A program made the translations under genes and the position numbers. 64,000 nucleotides of DNA. It comes from Alphaproteobacteria bacterium. Lineage in GTDB: Bacteria; Pseudomonadota; Alphaproteobacteria; Micropepsales; Micropepsaceae. The DNA lies in NCBI GenBank assembly GCA_016124385.1, contig WGNU01000006.1, positions 248,001-312,000 on the forward strand, written 5' to 3'. Shown one piece after another: positions 30,561 through 40,048 of this stretch. The notes under the pieces are model-generated. The model searched no databases. It saw only the letters and a program-made list of their open reading frames with translations, and was not told where the DNA came from. Within the stretch, counting starts at the first letter, position 1, and each line of letters starts with the position of its first letter.

Positions 30561-31328
30561 ATGAGCATTGATGCCTCCCTATTCGACCTGACGGGTCAGG
30601 TCGCGCTCGTCACGGGCGCCTCGAGCGGGCTCGGCCAGCGTTTCGCGGAAGTCTTGAGCGGGGCTGGCGCCAAAGTGGCGCTCGCGGCGCGGCGGCTGGA
30701 CCGGCTGGAAGGTCTTCAGGCGCGGTTGCGCGAGGCCGGCGGCATCGCCGAGACCGTCGCGCTCGATGTGACAGCGGGCGCGACGTTCGAAGCGCATCTC
30801 GACGCGATCGAGGAAGTGCTCGGGCCCGTCGATATCCTCATCAACAATGCCGGCATGAACATCCAGTCGCGCGCGATCGACATCCGCGAGGCGGCCTATG
30901 ACCAGTTGATGGCGACCAACGTGAAGGGGCCGTTCTTGCTCGCGACCGCCGTCGCGCGGCGCATGATCGCGCGCAAGCGCGGCGGGCGGATCATCAACAT
31001 CGCCTCGATCGGGGCGCACCGGGTGCTGCCGGGCCTTGCGATCTACTGCATGTCGAAGGCGGCAATCGCGATGATGACGCAAAGCCTCGCGCGGGAATGG
31101 GCGCGCGCGGACATCAACGTGACTGCGATCTGCCCGGGCTATATCGAAACAGAACTCAATTCCGAATGGTTTTCCTCCGAGGGCGGACAAAAGCAGATCG
31201 CGGGCTTTCCGCGCAAACGATTGGGCGAGGAAAGCGATCTCGACGGTACACTGTTGCTGCTTGCCTCCGCGGCCGGGCGGATCATGACTGGCTCGATCGT
31301 CACCGTGGACGACGGACAGTCGCTTTAG
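30561..31328 (+). CDS. SDR family oxidoreductase
   Basis: VALVTGASSGLGQRFAE, NNAGMN, YCMSKAAIAMMTQ. Confidence 0.93.
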   Translation: MSIDASLFDLTGQVALVTGASSGLGQRFAEVLSGAGAKVALAARRLDRLEGLQARLREAGGIAETVALDVTAGATFEAHLDAIEEVLGPVDILINNAGMNIQSRAIDIREAAYDQLMATNVKGPFLLATAVARRMIARKRGGRIINIASIGAHRVLPGLAIYCMSKAAIAMMTQSLAREWARADINVTAICPGYIETELNSEWFSSEGGQKQIAGFPRKRLGEESDLDGTLLLLASAAGRIMTGSIVTVDDGQSL

Positions 31329-31332
31329 CCCC

Positions 31333-32055
31333 TTGCGCCGCGACCATCGCCCCTATTGGCTGAAAAAGCTCGATGAGCGGCTAAGGGATGCCTATGCGCG
31401 GCATTTCGTGCTGCCGCAATTCGACACGGTCGGCGAGGGCGCGCGGCTGCTCAATCCGCGCCACATCGCCGTGATCGGCGGCGGCATCCATCTCGGCCGC
31501 TATGTCCATCTGAACGCGGAGAAGGGCGCGCCGATCAAGCTCTGCGTCTGGGACAGCAAGAAGCGCGGCGGGTTTCTGCGCATCGGCGACTATGTGCTGA
31601 TCAGTCCCGGCGTGCGGATCATCGCGGCCGAGGGCATCACGATCGGGACGGGCACGATGATCGCCTCCGGCGTCTATATCAGCGACAGCGACTGGCACGG
31701 GCTCTATGACCGCACGGACGACGAGGGCCACGTGGCGCCGATCACGATCGGCGAGAATGTGTGGATCGGCGTCGGCGCGATCATCGCCAAGGGCGTGACG
31801 ATCGGGCGGAACAGCGTGATCGGGGCAGGGAGCGTCGTCGTCCACGATATCCCTGAAAACGTCGTCGCGGCCGGCAACCCCGCCGCGCCGCGCAAGGCGC
31901 TGGAGCCCGGGCGCGCGATCCGGGACCGGCGCGATCTCTTTCGCGCGCCGGAAGCGTTCGCGCGGCAGATGGATGCGATCGACCGCGCCTTCATGCGCGG
32001 CAATCGCACGCTCTCGTGGCTGCGAGCGATCCTCTTCCCGACCAAGGACGACTGA
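31333..32055 (+). CDS. Left-handed beta-helix (hexapeptide) acyltransferase
   Basis: GENVWIGVGAIIAKGVTIGRNSVIGAGSVVVHDIPENVVAAGNPAA. Confidence 0.9.
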   Translation: MRRDHRPYWLKKLDERLRDAYARHFVLPQFDTVGEGARLLNPRHIAVIGGGIHLGRYVHLNAEKGAPIKLCVWDSKKRGGFLRIGDYVLISPGVRIIAAEGITIGTGTMIASGVYISDSDWHGLYDRTDDEGHVAPITIGENVWIGVGAIIAKGVTIGRNSVIGAGSVVVHDIPENVVAAGNPAAPRKALEPGRAIRDRRDLFRAPEAFARQMDAIDRAFMRGNRTLSWLRAILFPTKDD

Positions 32056-32057
32056 GC

Positions 32058-32477
32058 TCAGCGATAGAGCTCGACCGTCTTCTCATCGGTGCTGGAGAGC
32101 ACGCGGATGCGCCGCACGCCCTCGGGCAGAGGATCGATCGTCAGCTCGATCGTCTCCCAGGCGAAGGCCTGGCTCACCACCGCCTTGGGCGCGGGGGGCT
32201 GGCCGTACATCGTAAAGCTCATGACGTCGCCCTCGGGCGCGAAGGTCTGGAGCGGGCGCAATTCGACATTCGTCCAGCCGCCCGAATTGACGACGCCGCG
32301 CACCTTCAGAACGACGCTCGGCGGCATCTTGCGCGTCATGACCGCAGAGACCGCATCGATCGAATAGATCGGCCGCGGCGGCGGCGGCAGATTGGGGTCC
32401 GGCTTGGGGCTGCCCGTGCAGCCTATCAGCGTCATCAGCGCGGCCAGCGCCGCCACCATTTGCAGCTTGATCGTCAT
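32058..32477 (-). CDS. Hypothetical lipoprotein
   Basis: Lipobox MVAALAALMTLIGCTGS at the N terminus; plausible secreted domain. Confidence 0.65.
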   Translation of the reverse strand: MTIKLQMVAALAALMTLIGCTGSPKPDPNLPPPPRPIYSIDAVSAVMTRKMPPSVVLKVRGVVNSGGWTNVELRPLQTFAPEGDVMSFTMYGQPPAPKAVVSQAFAWETIELTIDPLPEGVRRIRVLSSTDEKTVELYR

Positions 32478-32568
32478 GGGCTCCCTCCCGCCACTTGCCG
32501 TTTACGGCCGATGATCGTGCGTCTATGACATCGATACGGCAATCATAAGGCGAAGGGAGAGAAGCGAC

Positions 32569-33693
32569 ATGGGTCCTTTACGCGGCGTCAAGATCATCGA
32601 GTTCGCGGGCATTGGCCCGGGACCGTTCTGCTGCATGCTGCTGTCGGACATGGGCGCGGAAATCATCCGCATCGACCGCAAGGGCGGGCGCGGCGGCTCG
32701 AAATTCGAGATCGGCAGCCGGGGGCGCCGCTCCGTCGCTCTGGACCTGAAGAAGCCGGAAGCCATCGAGGCGGCGCTCAAGCTCATGGAATCCGCCGACG
32801 CAATCATCGAAGGCTTCCGTCCCGGCGTGATGGAGCGGCTGGGGCTTGGTCCCGAGGTCGCGCTCAAGCGCAATCCCAAGCTCGTCTATGGCCGCATGAC
32901 GGGGTGGGGGCAGACCGGGCCGCTCGCCAACGCGGCCGGTCACGATATCAACTACATCGCGCTCACCGGCGCGCTCCACGCCATCGGGCGCAAGGGCGAG
33001 CCGCCGGTGCCGCCGCTTAACCTCGTGGGCGATTTCGGGGGCGGCGCCCTCTATCTCGCGATGGGCGTCTGTGCGGCGCTCTTCGAGGCCAACCGCTCGG
33101 GCCAGGGCCAGGTCATCGACTGCGCGATGACGGACGGCGCGGCCTCGCTGATGGCGATGTTCTACGGCTTCACGGCCAGCGGCATGTGGACCGGCGAGCG
33201 CTCGTCCAATATGCTCGACGGCGGCGCGCATTTCTATGACACCTACGAGACGAAGGACGGGAAATACATCTCGCTCGGCTCGATCGAGCCGCAGTTCTAC
33301 GCGCTGCTGCGCGAGAAGGCGGGGCTCGATGATCCCGCGTTCGAGGCGCAGATGGACCGCGCGCACTGGCCGGCCCTGAAGGCCAAAGTCGCTTCCGTCA
33401 TCAAGACGAAGACTCGCGACGAGTGGGACGCGATCATGCTGGGGAGCGATGTGTGCTACGCGCCCGTGCTCTCGATCACGGAAGCCGGCCAGCATCCGCA
33501 CAACGCCGCGCGCCAGACGATCGTCACCATCGACGGCGTCGCGCAGCCGGCGCCCGCGCCGCGCTTCAGCCGCACCGTTTCGACGATCCAAGGGCCGGTA
33601 CCCAGCGTCGGTCAGCATACGGAGGAAGGCCTCAAAGATTGGGGCTTCTCGGCCGATGCGATCGCCAAACTGAAGGACGTGGGCGCGATCTGA
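32569..33693 (+). CDS. CaiB/BaiF family CoA-transferase (alpha-methylacyl-CoA racemase-like)
   Basis: [69 protein letters not shown]. Confidence 0.95.
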   Translation: MGPLRGVKIIEFAGIGPGPFCCMLLSDMGAEIIRIDRKGGRGGSKFEIGSRGRRSVALDLKKPEAIEAALKLMESADAIIEGFRPGVMERLGLGPEVALKRNPKLVYGRMTGWGQTGPLANAAGHDINYIALTGALHAIGRKGEPPVPPLNLVGDFGGGALYLAMGVCAALFEANRSGQGQVIDCAMTDGAASLMAMFYGFTASGMWTGERSSNMLDGGAHFYDTYETKDGKYISLGSIEPQFYALLREKAGLDDPAFEAQMDRAHWPALKAKVASVIKTKTRDEWDAIMLGSDVCYAPVLSITEAGQHPHNAARQTIVTIDGVAQPAPAPRFSRTVSTIQGPVPSVGQHTEEGLKDWGFSADAIAKLKDVGAI

Positions 33694-33726
33694 AGCGGCT
33701 CGGCGGCACCCACGCGGAGAGACTGC

Positions 33727-34581
33727 ATGCACGTGACCGTCAACGGCGTCCGGCTCTTCTTCGACGTGGCGGGGCCAAAGCTCGTCCCGCATGGCCCTGC
33801 GATGCGCGAGCGGCCGACGCTGATCGTGCTCCATGGCGGGCCGGGCTTCGATCATTCCGGGCTCAAGCCCGAATTCGACGTCTTCGCCGATATCGCGCAG
33901 GTGATCTATCTCGATCACCGCGCGAACGGGCGGAGCGACGCGGGCCCGCAGAACGCCTGGACGCTTCAACAATGGGGTGAGGACGTCAAAGGCTTCTGCG
34001 ACGCGCTCGGCATCGAGCGGCCGATCGTCTACGGCGTCTCGTTCGGCGGCTATGTCGCGCAGGCCTACGCGACGCAGTTTCCCGATCATCCGGCCAAGCT
34101 TATCCTTTCGGCAACGGCGGCGCGCATCGACCCCGCGCTCAGTGCCACCAAGTTCCGCGAGCTTGGCGGCGATGCGGCGGGCGAGGCGGCTCATCGCTTC
34201 TTTACCGAACCCGGCCTTGAGACGGCGATCGCGTTCCTCGAACATTGCCGGCCGCTCTATTCGGTGACGCGCCAGCTCGACCCCGATCGCGGGGCGCGGG
34301 CGATCGAGAATTACGAAGTGATGTTCGATTTCTTCCAGCCGGGCGGCGAGGAGGCGCGGATGGACTATCGCGCCGCGCTCGCGCGCATCCAGTGTCCGAC
34401 GCTCGTCGTGAGCGCGGAGCATGATCCGATCCTGCCGGCGCCGTTGCAGGACGAGTTGCTGGCCGCGCTGCCGGACGGCATCGGCCGCCTCGTGCGACTG
34501 TCAAACTGCGGTCATTTCCTGACCGATAATTGGCCCGATTTCGAGCGCGCGATGCGCGCCTTCATTCTCGAGGAACTCTGA
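33727..34581 (+). CDS. Alpha/beta fold hydrolase (proline iminopeptidase-like)
   Basis: LIVLHGGPGFDHSGLKPEF, VIYLDHRANGRSD, VYGVSFGGYVAQAYA. Confidence 0.92.
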   Translation: MHVTVNGVRLFFDVAGPKLVPHGPAMRERPTLIVLHGGPGFDHSGLKPEFDVFADIAQVIYLDHRANGRSDAGPQNAWTLQQWGEDVKGFCDALGIERPIVYGVSFGGYVAQAYATQFPDHPAKLILSATAARIDPALSATKFRELGGDAAGEAAHRFFTEPGLETAIAFLEHCRPLYSVTRQLDPDRGARAIENYEVMFDFFQPGGEEARMDYRAALARIQCPTLVVSAEHDPILPAPLQDELLAALPDGIGRLVRLSNCGHFLTDNWPDFERAMRAFILEEL

Positions 34582-35318
34582 TGAGCGCCTTGCCCGGAAC
34601 GACGGGACGGCGGCGGATCTATTTGATGCGCCACGGTCACGTGGATTATTTCAGCCCGGATGTCCTGCGCACGGGCAAGACCGAGGACGTGCCGCTGACG
34701 CCATTGGGGCGCGAACAGGCGGCCGCGAGCGGCGCCGCGCTCGCCCATGTGCGGTTCGATGTGGCGCTCTCTTCCGGTTATCCGCGCACGCGCCAGACGG
34801 CGGAGATCGTGCTCGCGGCGAACCGGGAGAGCGATCATCTGAGACTCGGCGCGGAGCCGGGGCTCGTCGAGATCAAAGGCGGCGGCTCCGCCGGCATCCG
34901 TCGGCGGGAAGAGCTCGCCGCGCTCCTCACCTTCCAGTTCGAGGCGGCGGCAGAGCCCGGCGCCACCATGTTCGGGGGCGAGGCCTTCCAGGGCGCGCTC
35001 GATCGCGGCCGCGCGGCGATCACGCGCCTCCTCGCGCAGCCCGACTGGCACACCGCGCTCGTCGTCGCGCATGAGGGGATGAACCGGCTCATCCTCGGCT
35101 GGTGCACGGGCAATGACCTGCGCGCCGTCCAGGCGTTCGAGCAAGATCTCGCCTGCATCAACATCCTCGATTTCGACATGGTGCCGCGGGCGGACGGGAG
35201 CGTCGGCACCGAGATCCAGCGCGCCATCATCAAGGCGGTCAACATCACGCCCTATGACTGGATGAAGCACGGCATGGCGATGACGAGCTTCGAGGCGATC
35301 TTCGCGAAGATGGACTAG
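34581..35318 (+). CDS. Histidine phosphatase family protein
   Basis: RRIYLMRHGHVDYF; LSSGYPRTRQTAEIV; VVAHEGMNR; ATGA overlap with the upstream gene. Confidence 0.92.
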   Translation: MSALPGTTGRRRIYLMRHGHVDYFSPDVLRTGKTEDVPLTPLGREQAAASGAALAHVRFDVALSSGYPRTRQTAEIVLAANRESDHLRLGAEPGLVEIKGGGSAGIRRREELAALLTFQFEAAAEPGATMFGGEAFQGALDRGRAAITRLLAQPDWHTALVVAHEGMNRLILGWCTGNDLRAVQAFEQDLACINILDFDMVPRADGSVGTEIQRAIIKAVNITPYDWMKHGMAMTSFEAIFAKMD

Positions 35319-35324
35319 GCCGCG

Positions 35325-35816
35325 CTAGAGCAACCGATAGAGCGAGACGGCGGGAATGGCGGCGCCGAAGCCCGCCTTCTCGTAAGCGCGGCGCGCGGCG
35401 GCGTGGCGCTCATCGCCGCCCGTGCTGACGGTCGCCGAGACCATACCGGCCTCCTTCATGCGGGCGATCGCGGCCCCGAAGAGGGCGGTGCCCACGCCCT
35501 TGCCGGCGTGATCGGGATGAACGGCGGCAAAGGCGATCTCGCCGAAACGCTCGGCCGGATGCAGCGTGACCGCCACGAAGCCGATCGGCGCGCCATCTTG
35601 GACGGCTACCAGGAAATCACCCGGCACGCTGTCGCGATAGAGCGCGGCGACGAAATCCGCCTGCTCGCGCTCCGCATTGGCAAAGGCGCTCGCGTAGATT
35701 GGCACGCCGACCGTTGCGCGAAAGCCCGCAAAGACCGGCGCGAAGGCCGCCACGCGGATTGCCTCAAGCGCTGGAACATCCTCCAGCCCAAGGGGTCGGA
35801 TCTCATACCCGCGCAT
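35325..35816 (-). CDS. GNAT family N-acetyltransferase
   Basis: IAFAAVHPDHAGKGVGTALFGAAIARMKEAG, acetyl-CoA binding motif. Confidence 0.88.
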   Translation of the reverse strand: MRGYEIRPLGLEDVPALEAIRVAAFAPVFAGFRATVGVPIYASAFANAEREQADFVAALYRDSVPGDFLVAVQDGAPIGFVAVTLHPAERFGEIAFAAVHPDHAGKGVGTALFGAAIARMKEAGMVSATVSTGGDERHAAARRAYEKAGFGAAIPAVSLYRLL

Positions 35817-35826
35817 CCGCGCTCCC

Positions 35827-36861
35827 TCAGTTCGTGAAGGCGCGGCCGGGAACGAGCACGCCTTCCGGGCCTAAGCGGCCGGGATAGCAGCGGAATAGGG
35901 CGCCGCAGCTCACATAGTAGAGCGCGACCTGATCGCCCTTGCGGTGCATTTCAAAGCAGACCGGGGCACCGTATCCTACATTCTCGATCGCCTGACACAG
36001 GAGATCGCCCTCGATGCGCCAATTGCCGCGCTCGGCATATTGGCGAAGCGACACATCGCCGTGGGGGACCGCGGCAGCAGGCTTGGCAAAGCGCGCTTCG
36101 GCCTCTCCGGTGGGAGCGTAGTAGACCGACCAGGAATGCTCGATGCGGGTGGCGGCGTTGTTGCTGGTCGAGCCGTCCCACGAGCCTTCTTTGCCGACAA
36201 TCGTGAAGCCGGAGAGCGTGTCGCGGATCTGAGATCCGGTCAGGTGGTCGCCCCGGCCGCTGCGGTCGGAATGGCCGATGCCTCTGCCGTACTGGTCGCG
36301 GCCGCGATCCGAGCCGGCCTCTGTCTGCTGCATGCCGCTGCCGCCCTCGGAGAGATTCCCATGGAAATCGGGCGCGCGGACATCCGTCTCATCGGCGGTG
36401 CGATTGGCGGGCGCAGGCGTCAGCTCGCCCGTCTCGAAAACGCGCGGGCGCGTACGCACGGCCTCTGGCGCCTTCAGGGCGGTCAGCATCTCTAGATCGG
36501 ACGGCTTCATCGGCATGCCCGGCGGGCGAGGCACCAGATCAGCCTCGGAGACGAGTTCCACCTGCACATTGATGGTGGCGACGCCTTGGCGGGGCGCGGA
36601 GAGCGGGCTCTCGTTTTCGCCGTCAACGCCCTCGTAGCCCGAACTTGATTCCCGCGAGGCCCGGATCTCGATCTCATCGGCCCAGCCGGTGCCGCCCGTG
36701 CCACCTTCGTTGAGGGCGGTTGGCCAGATCAGAATGGCCACAATCAAGCCATGCAGCATCACCGAGCCGATGCGGCCCAGCCACACACGAATGCGGTCAC
36801 GCGAGCCGGGCGGCAAGCGCAATGCCTGATCGGCCCCGCCAATGTCGGCCAATTCAGCCAC
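35827..36861 (-). CDS. Membrane-anchored hypothetical protein, TonB/TolA-like topology
   Basis: Single N-terminal TM (GSVMLHGLIVAILIWPTAL), long polar linker, C-terminal Cys-containing domain. Confidence 0.65.
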   Translation of the reverse strand: MAELADIGGADQALRLPPGSRDRIRVWLGRIGSVMLHGLIVAILIWPTALNEGGTGGTGWADEIEIRASRESSSGYEGVDGENESPLSAPRQGVATINVQVELVSEADLVPRPPGMPMKPSDLEMLTALKAPEAVRTRPRVFETGELTPAPANRTADETDVRAPDFHGNLSEGGSGMQQTEAGSDRGRDQYGRGIGHSDRSGRGDHLTGSQIRDTLSGFTIVGKEGSWDGSTSNNAATRIEHSWSVYYAPTGEAEARFAKPAAAVPHGDVSLRQYAERGNWRIEGDLLCQAIENVGYGAPVCFEMHRKGDQVALYYVSCGALFRCYPGRLGPEGVLVPGRAFTN

Positions 36862-37014
36862 TCTGTCCTCCCTCGGACGGGTGTCCTCGGCGCCTGGAAT
36901 TCTTCTTGGTCTATTCGCTCAAGCCTAGCGAACGATCTGGAAATTTCTACCCCGCGCCCTTAACATCCCAAAAAAAGAGCGAAATATCATTGCGTTCCGG
37001 GAGGGAGCTTCGAC

Positions 37015-37650
37015 ATGACCGACACTGCGCCGCGCATTCAGGGCGTTCACCATAGCGCCTTTCGCTGCCGCGACGCGGCCGAGACCCGGGCCTTCTACGA
37101 GGGCATTCTGGGGCTGACCCTGAAGGCCGCGCTCGCGTTCGAGAAGGACCCCAGCGGCGCGGACCGGCCGTACATGCATCTCTTCTTTGAGATGGCGGAC
37201 AAGAATTTCATCGCCTTCTTCGATCTTCCGCACACGGTCGATGAGGCGCGCTATGCGCTGCGCGACGGGATGGAGGATTGCCATATCGCGATGGAGCTTT
37301 CGTCCTGGGACGCAATGACGGCGATGAAGGCGCGGCTGGAGAGGCACGGAATCCCCGTGTTCGGCCCAATCGACCATCATTTTTGTCACTCGATCTATTT
37401 CTGGGATCCCAACGGGATCAACCTTGAGTTCACGATCCGCGACGCGAAGCACGATGCGATCCTCGCCGAAGAGGCCGCCAGCGCTGATGCGGTCATGGCC
37501 AAATGGGCGACGGAAACCGCGGCGGTGCGTACCGAGCGCCTCAAGGGGACGGAGGCCGCACGGGCCGCGACCGAGGGGATGAAGGCCGCTATCGCCAAGA
37601 TGGCGAACGATGCGATCGCCAAAGCCGGACGCGCGTCTGCGGCCGAATAG
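37015..37650 (+). CDS. VOC family (glyoxalase-fold) protein
   Basis: IQGVHHSAFRCRDAAETRAFYEGILGL; IYFWDPNGINLEFT. Confidence 0.9.
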   Translation: MTDTAPRIQGVHHSAFRCRDAAETRAFYEGILGLTLKAALAFEKDPSGADRPYMHLFFEMADKNFIAFFDLPHTVDEARYALRDGMEDCHIAMELSSWDAMTAMKARLERHGIPVFGPIDHHFCHSIYFWDPNGINLEFTIRDAKHDAILAEEAASADAVMAKWATETAAVRTERLKGTEAARAATEGMKAAIAKMANDAIAKAGRASAAE

Positions 37651-37678
37651 GAACACGCCGACTCGAACGGGGTTATCG

Positions 37679-38983
37679 ATGCAGCTGATCTCCAAGACCT
37701 ATTGGGGCGGCGCGCCCAATACCATGCGCAGGCGCCCGGACAATGCGACCGTCGACAGCCTTCTGCTCAAGTCGGCCGACCGGCGCGAGCATTACGGCCT
37801 CTATTGGACGTCGCGCGCCAACCCGAACCCCAAGACGGCGATCGTCGTGATGCATCCGCGCGGCGATTTCTCACATCACTACGTCATCCCGCGCCTCGTC
37901 GAGGCGGGCATCGGCTGCATGGGCGCGAGCACGCGCAATCCCAATAACGACACGACGACGGTGCACGAGGAGATCATTCTCGACGTCAATTCCTGCATCG
38001 ATTTCCTGAAGAACCAGCGCGGCGTGAAGAACGTGGTGCTGGTCGGCAATTCGGGCGGCGGGCCGCTCAACGGCTTCTTTCAGTCGCAGGCCAAGACGCC
38101 CAAAGGCCAGCGCATCGCGACGACGCCCGGCGGGCGGCGCACGCATCTCAATGCCGTGGAGATGATTCCGGCCGACGGCATGGTCTACGTCTCCTCGCAC
38201 AAGGGCGAGGGGATGATCATGAACGAGATCATCGACCCTTCCGTCGTCGATGAGACGCGGCCGCACCTGACCGATCCCGATCTCGACATGTACGATCCGC
38301 GCAATGGGTTCATCACGCCCACTGCGCTCGACGGGACGGACGCGGAATGGTCGCGGTATTCGCCGGCGTTCGTCACGCGGTTCCGCGAGGCCCAGATCGC
38401 GCGCATCAAGCGGATCGATGCGATCGCGCGCGCGATGATCGCGGAAAATCAGCGGGCGGAGGAATTGCACGCCGATCCCGATTTCGCCAAGCTGCCGCTC
38501 GATCGCCAGCGCGAGGTGCTGCGCCGCGAGGCGTTCGAGCCGGTGATGACGATCTACCGTACGATGGCGAACCTTCACTATGTGGACAATCACCTCGATC
38601 CGAACGCGCGCGACTACGGCTCGATCTTCTCGCCGCGGCCCGATCTCATGAACTGGAAATTCTTCGGCTTCGGGCGCTACGCGACGCCGCATGCGTGGCT
38701 TTCGACGTGGTCAGGCGTTTCAAGCCAGGCGAACCAATTGATCGATCTGCCCAAGATCACAGAGCCCTCGCTCTTCATCAACGCGGGCAAGGATCAGGAG
38801 ATCTTCCCAAAGACCGACGCCGAGCCGATGTTCGCGGCGATCGCGTCGAGCGATAAGACCTATCACTCGTTCGACAACGCCAGGCACTATTTCGAGCCCG
38901 AGTTCGGCGCGCGCGAAGCACCCGATGTCGAAAAATTGATGGACGTGATCACCCCCTGGATCCTGGAGCGGTTCGGGGCTTAG
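37679..38983 (+). CDS. Alpha/beta hydrolase family protein
   Basis: VVLVGNSGGGPLNGFFQSQA nucleophile elbow; AIVVMHPRGDFSHHYVIPRLVEAG. Confidence 0.82.
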   Translation: MQLISKTYWGGAPNTMRRRPDNATVDSLLLKSADRREHYGLYWTSRANPNPKTAIVVMHPRGDFSHHYVIPRLVEAGIGCMGASTRNPNNDTTTVHEEIILDVNSCIDFLKNQRGVKNVVLVGNSGGGPLNGFFQSQAKTPKGQRIATTPGGRRTHLNAVEMIPADGMVYVSSHKGEGMIMNEIIDPSVVDETRPHLTDPDLDMYDPRNGFITPTALDGTDAEWSRYSPAFVTRFREAQIARIKRIDAIARAMIAENQRAEELHADPDFAKLPLDRQREVLRREAFEPVMTIYRTMANLHYVDNHLDPNARDYGSIFSPRPDLMNWKFFGFGRYATPHAWLSTWSGVSSQANQLIDLPKITEPSLFINAGKDQEIFPKTDAEPMFAAIASSDKTYHSFDNARHYFEPEFGAREAPDVEKLMDVITPWILERFGA

Positions 38984-39100
38984 TCGCTGATCGGCAACAG
39001 ATTTTCTTTCCGGCGTGCGTGTTGCAGCCAGTTCATGCAAGGTTCACGGGCGGATGCGAATTCTTCCGACGCGTTTCCTTGGCATGGATTGGACACAACC

Positions 39101-39919
39101 ATGAGCGACATCACTGGCAAGACCATTGCGGGGATCTCCGGGATCCTCGTGGCGCTGGCTGCCGACGCCGTCCAAAAGGGCGATGCCTCGGCCCTCATCG
39201 TGGCCTCGCGCTTCACCAACAACATGATCCAGACGCCGATCCCGCCGATCGCATGGGTGGCGGCGATCGTGCTCGCGGGGCTCGCGCTCGTCTTCATCTT
39301 CGAGCCGCAGACCCGCCGATCCGCGTTCTATACAGGCACCGGCATTCTCGCGGTGCTGATGACGTTCACGCCGGTGACGACGCCCGAGACGCTGCCGACG
39401 CTGAGCGCGCTGCCGTCTCCGGTCTCGCCGGCCTATGCGCCGGAGCAGGCCGGCGACCCGCGGCTTCAGCCGATCGCGCTGCAGTCCATCGCATTGCGCT
39501 TCGATCAGCCGTTCGGACGGACCAACGACGGTGCGCTGCAGCGCGTGCAGCAACAGGTCAAGATCCCGATCGAGATCGAGATCACGCTGCCGGCGAGCGG
39601 CGGTGCGACGGCGCCGAAGGTTACGGTGCGCCTGCACGACTATGTCTCCAACCGCACCTTCGCGCTTGGGCCGGGCGGGTCGATCCAGCAGACCTCGCAA
39701 GGCTTCGTCTTCAAGCAGGCGACGATGATGCCGCAAACGATGCGGGGTAGCGGCGCTGCCGCCGACATCGAGATGATCGTCGAAGCTGAGGGCTACACGA
39801 TTACATCGGTACGCCAGAAGGCTGAAACACCGTTCGAGCCGGTGCGTCTCACGGCAACGCTTGCGCCGAACGGCACGCCGCTCTGGGCGCAGCGCCTGGT
39901 ACAGGGCCAGCGCTTCTAA
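39101..39919 (+). CDS. Hypothetical protein with two N-terminal TM segments
   Basis: ATG 39101; hydrophobic AWVAAIVLAGLALVFIF and AFYTGTGILAVLMTFTPV; no family recognised. Confidence 0.6.
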   Translation: MSDITGKTIAGISGILVALAADAVQKGDASALIVASRFTNNMIQTPIPPIAWVAAIVLAGLALVFIFEPQTRRSAFYTGTGILAVLMTFTPVTTPETLPTLSALPSPVSPAYAPEQAGDPRLQPIALQSIALRFDQPFGRTNDGALQRVQQQVKIPIEIEITLPASGGATAPKVTVRLHDYVSNRTFALGPGGSIQQTSQGFVFKQATMMPQTMRGSGAAADIEMIVEAEGYTITSVRQKAETPFEPVRLTATLAPNGTPLWAQRLVQGQRF

Positions 39920-40048
39920 CCTCGAAGGCGCAGCGGGGGCGCAATCGCCGACTTCTCCGCAGGCGGAATTGTCGGCATGATGGAGGGGCGCGCCGGGTAG
40001 CCGGCCGCGCCCTTCGCCGTTTTCAGCTCCTCCAATCCAGGCCGTCCC

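Noticed and set aside
32578-34422. 614-aa minus-strand ORF antisense to the CaiB/BaiF and hydrolase genes
   Set aside because: Shadow ORF; no recognisable domain.
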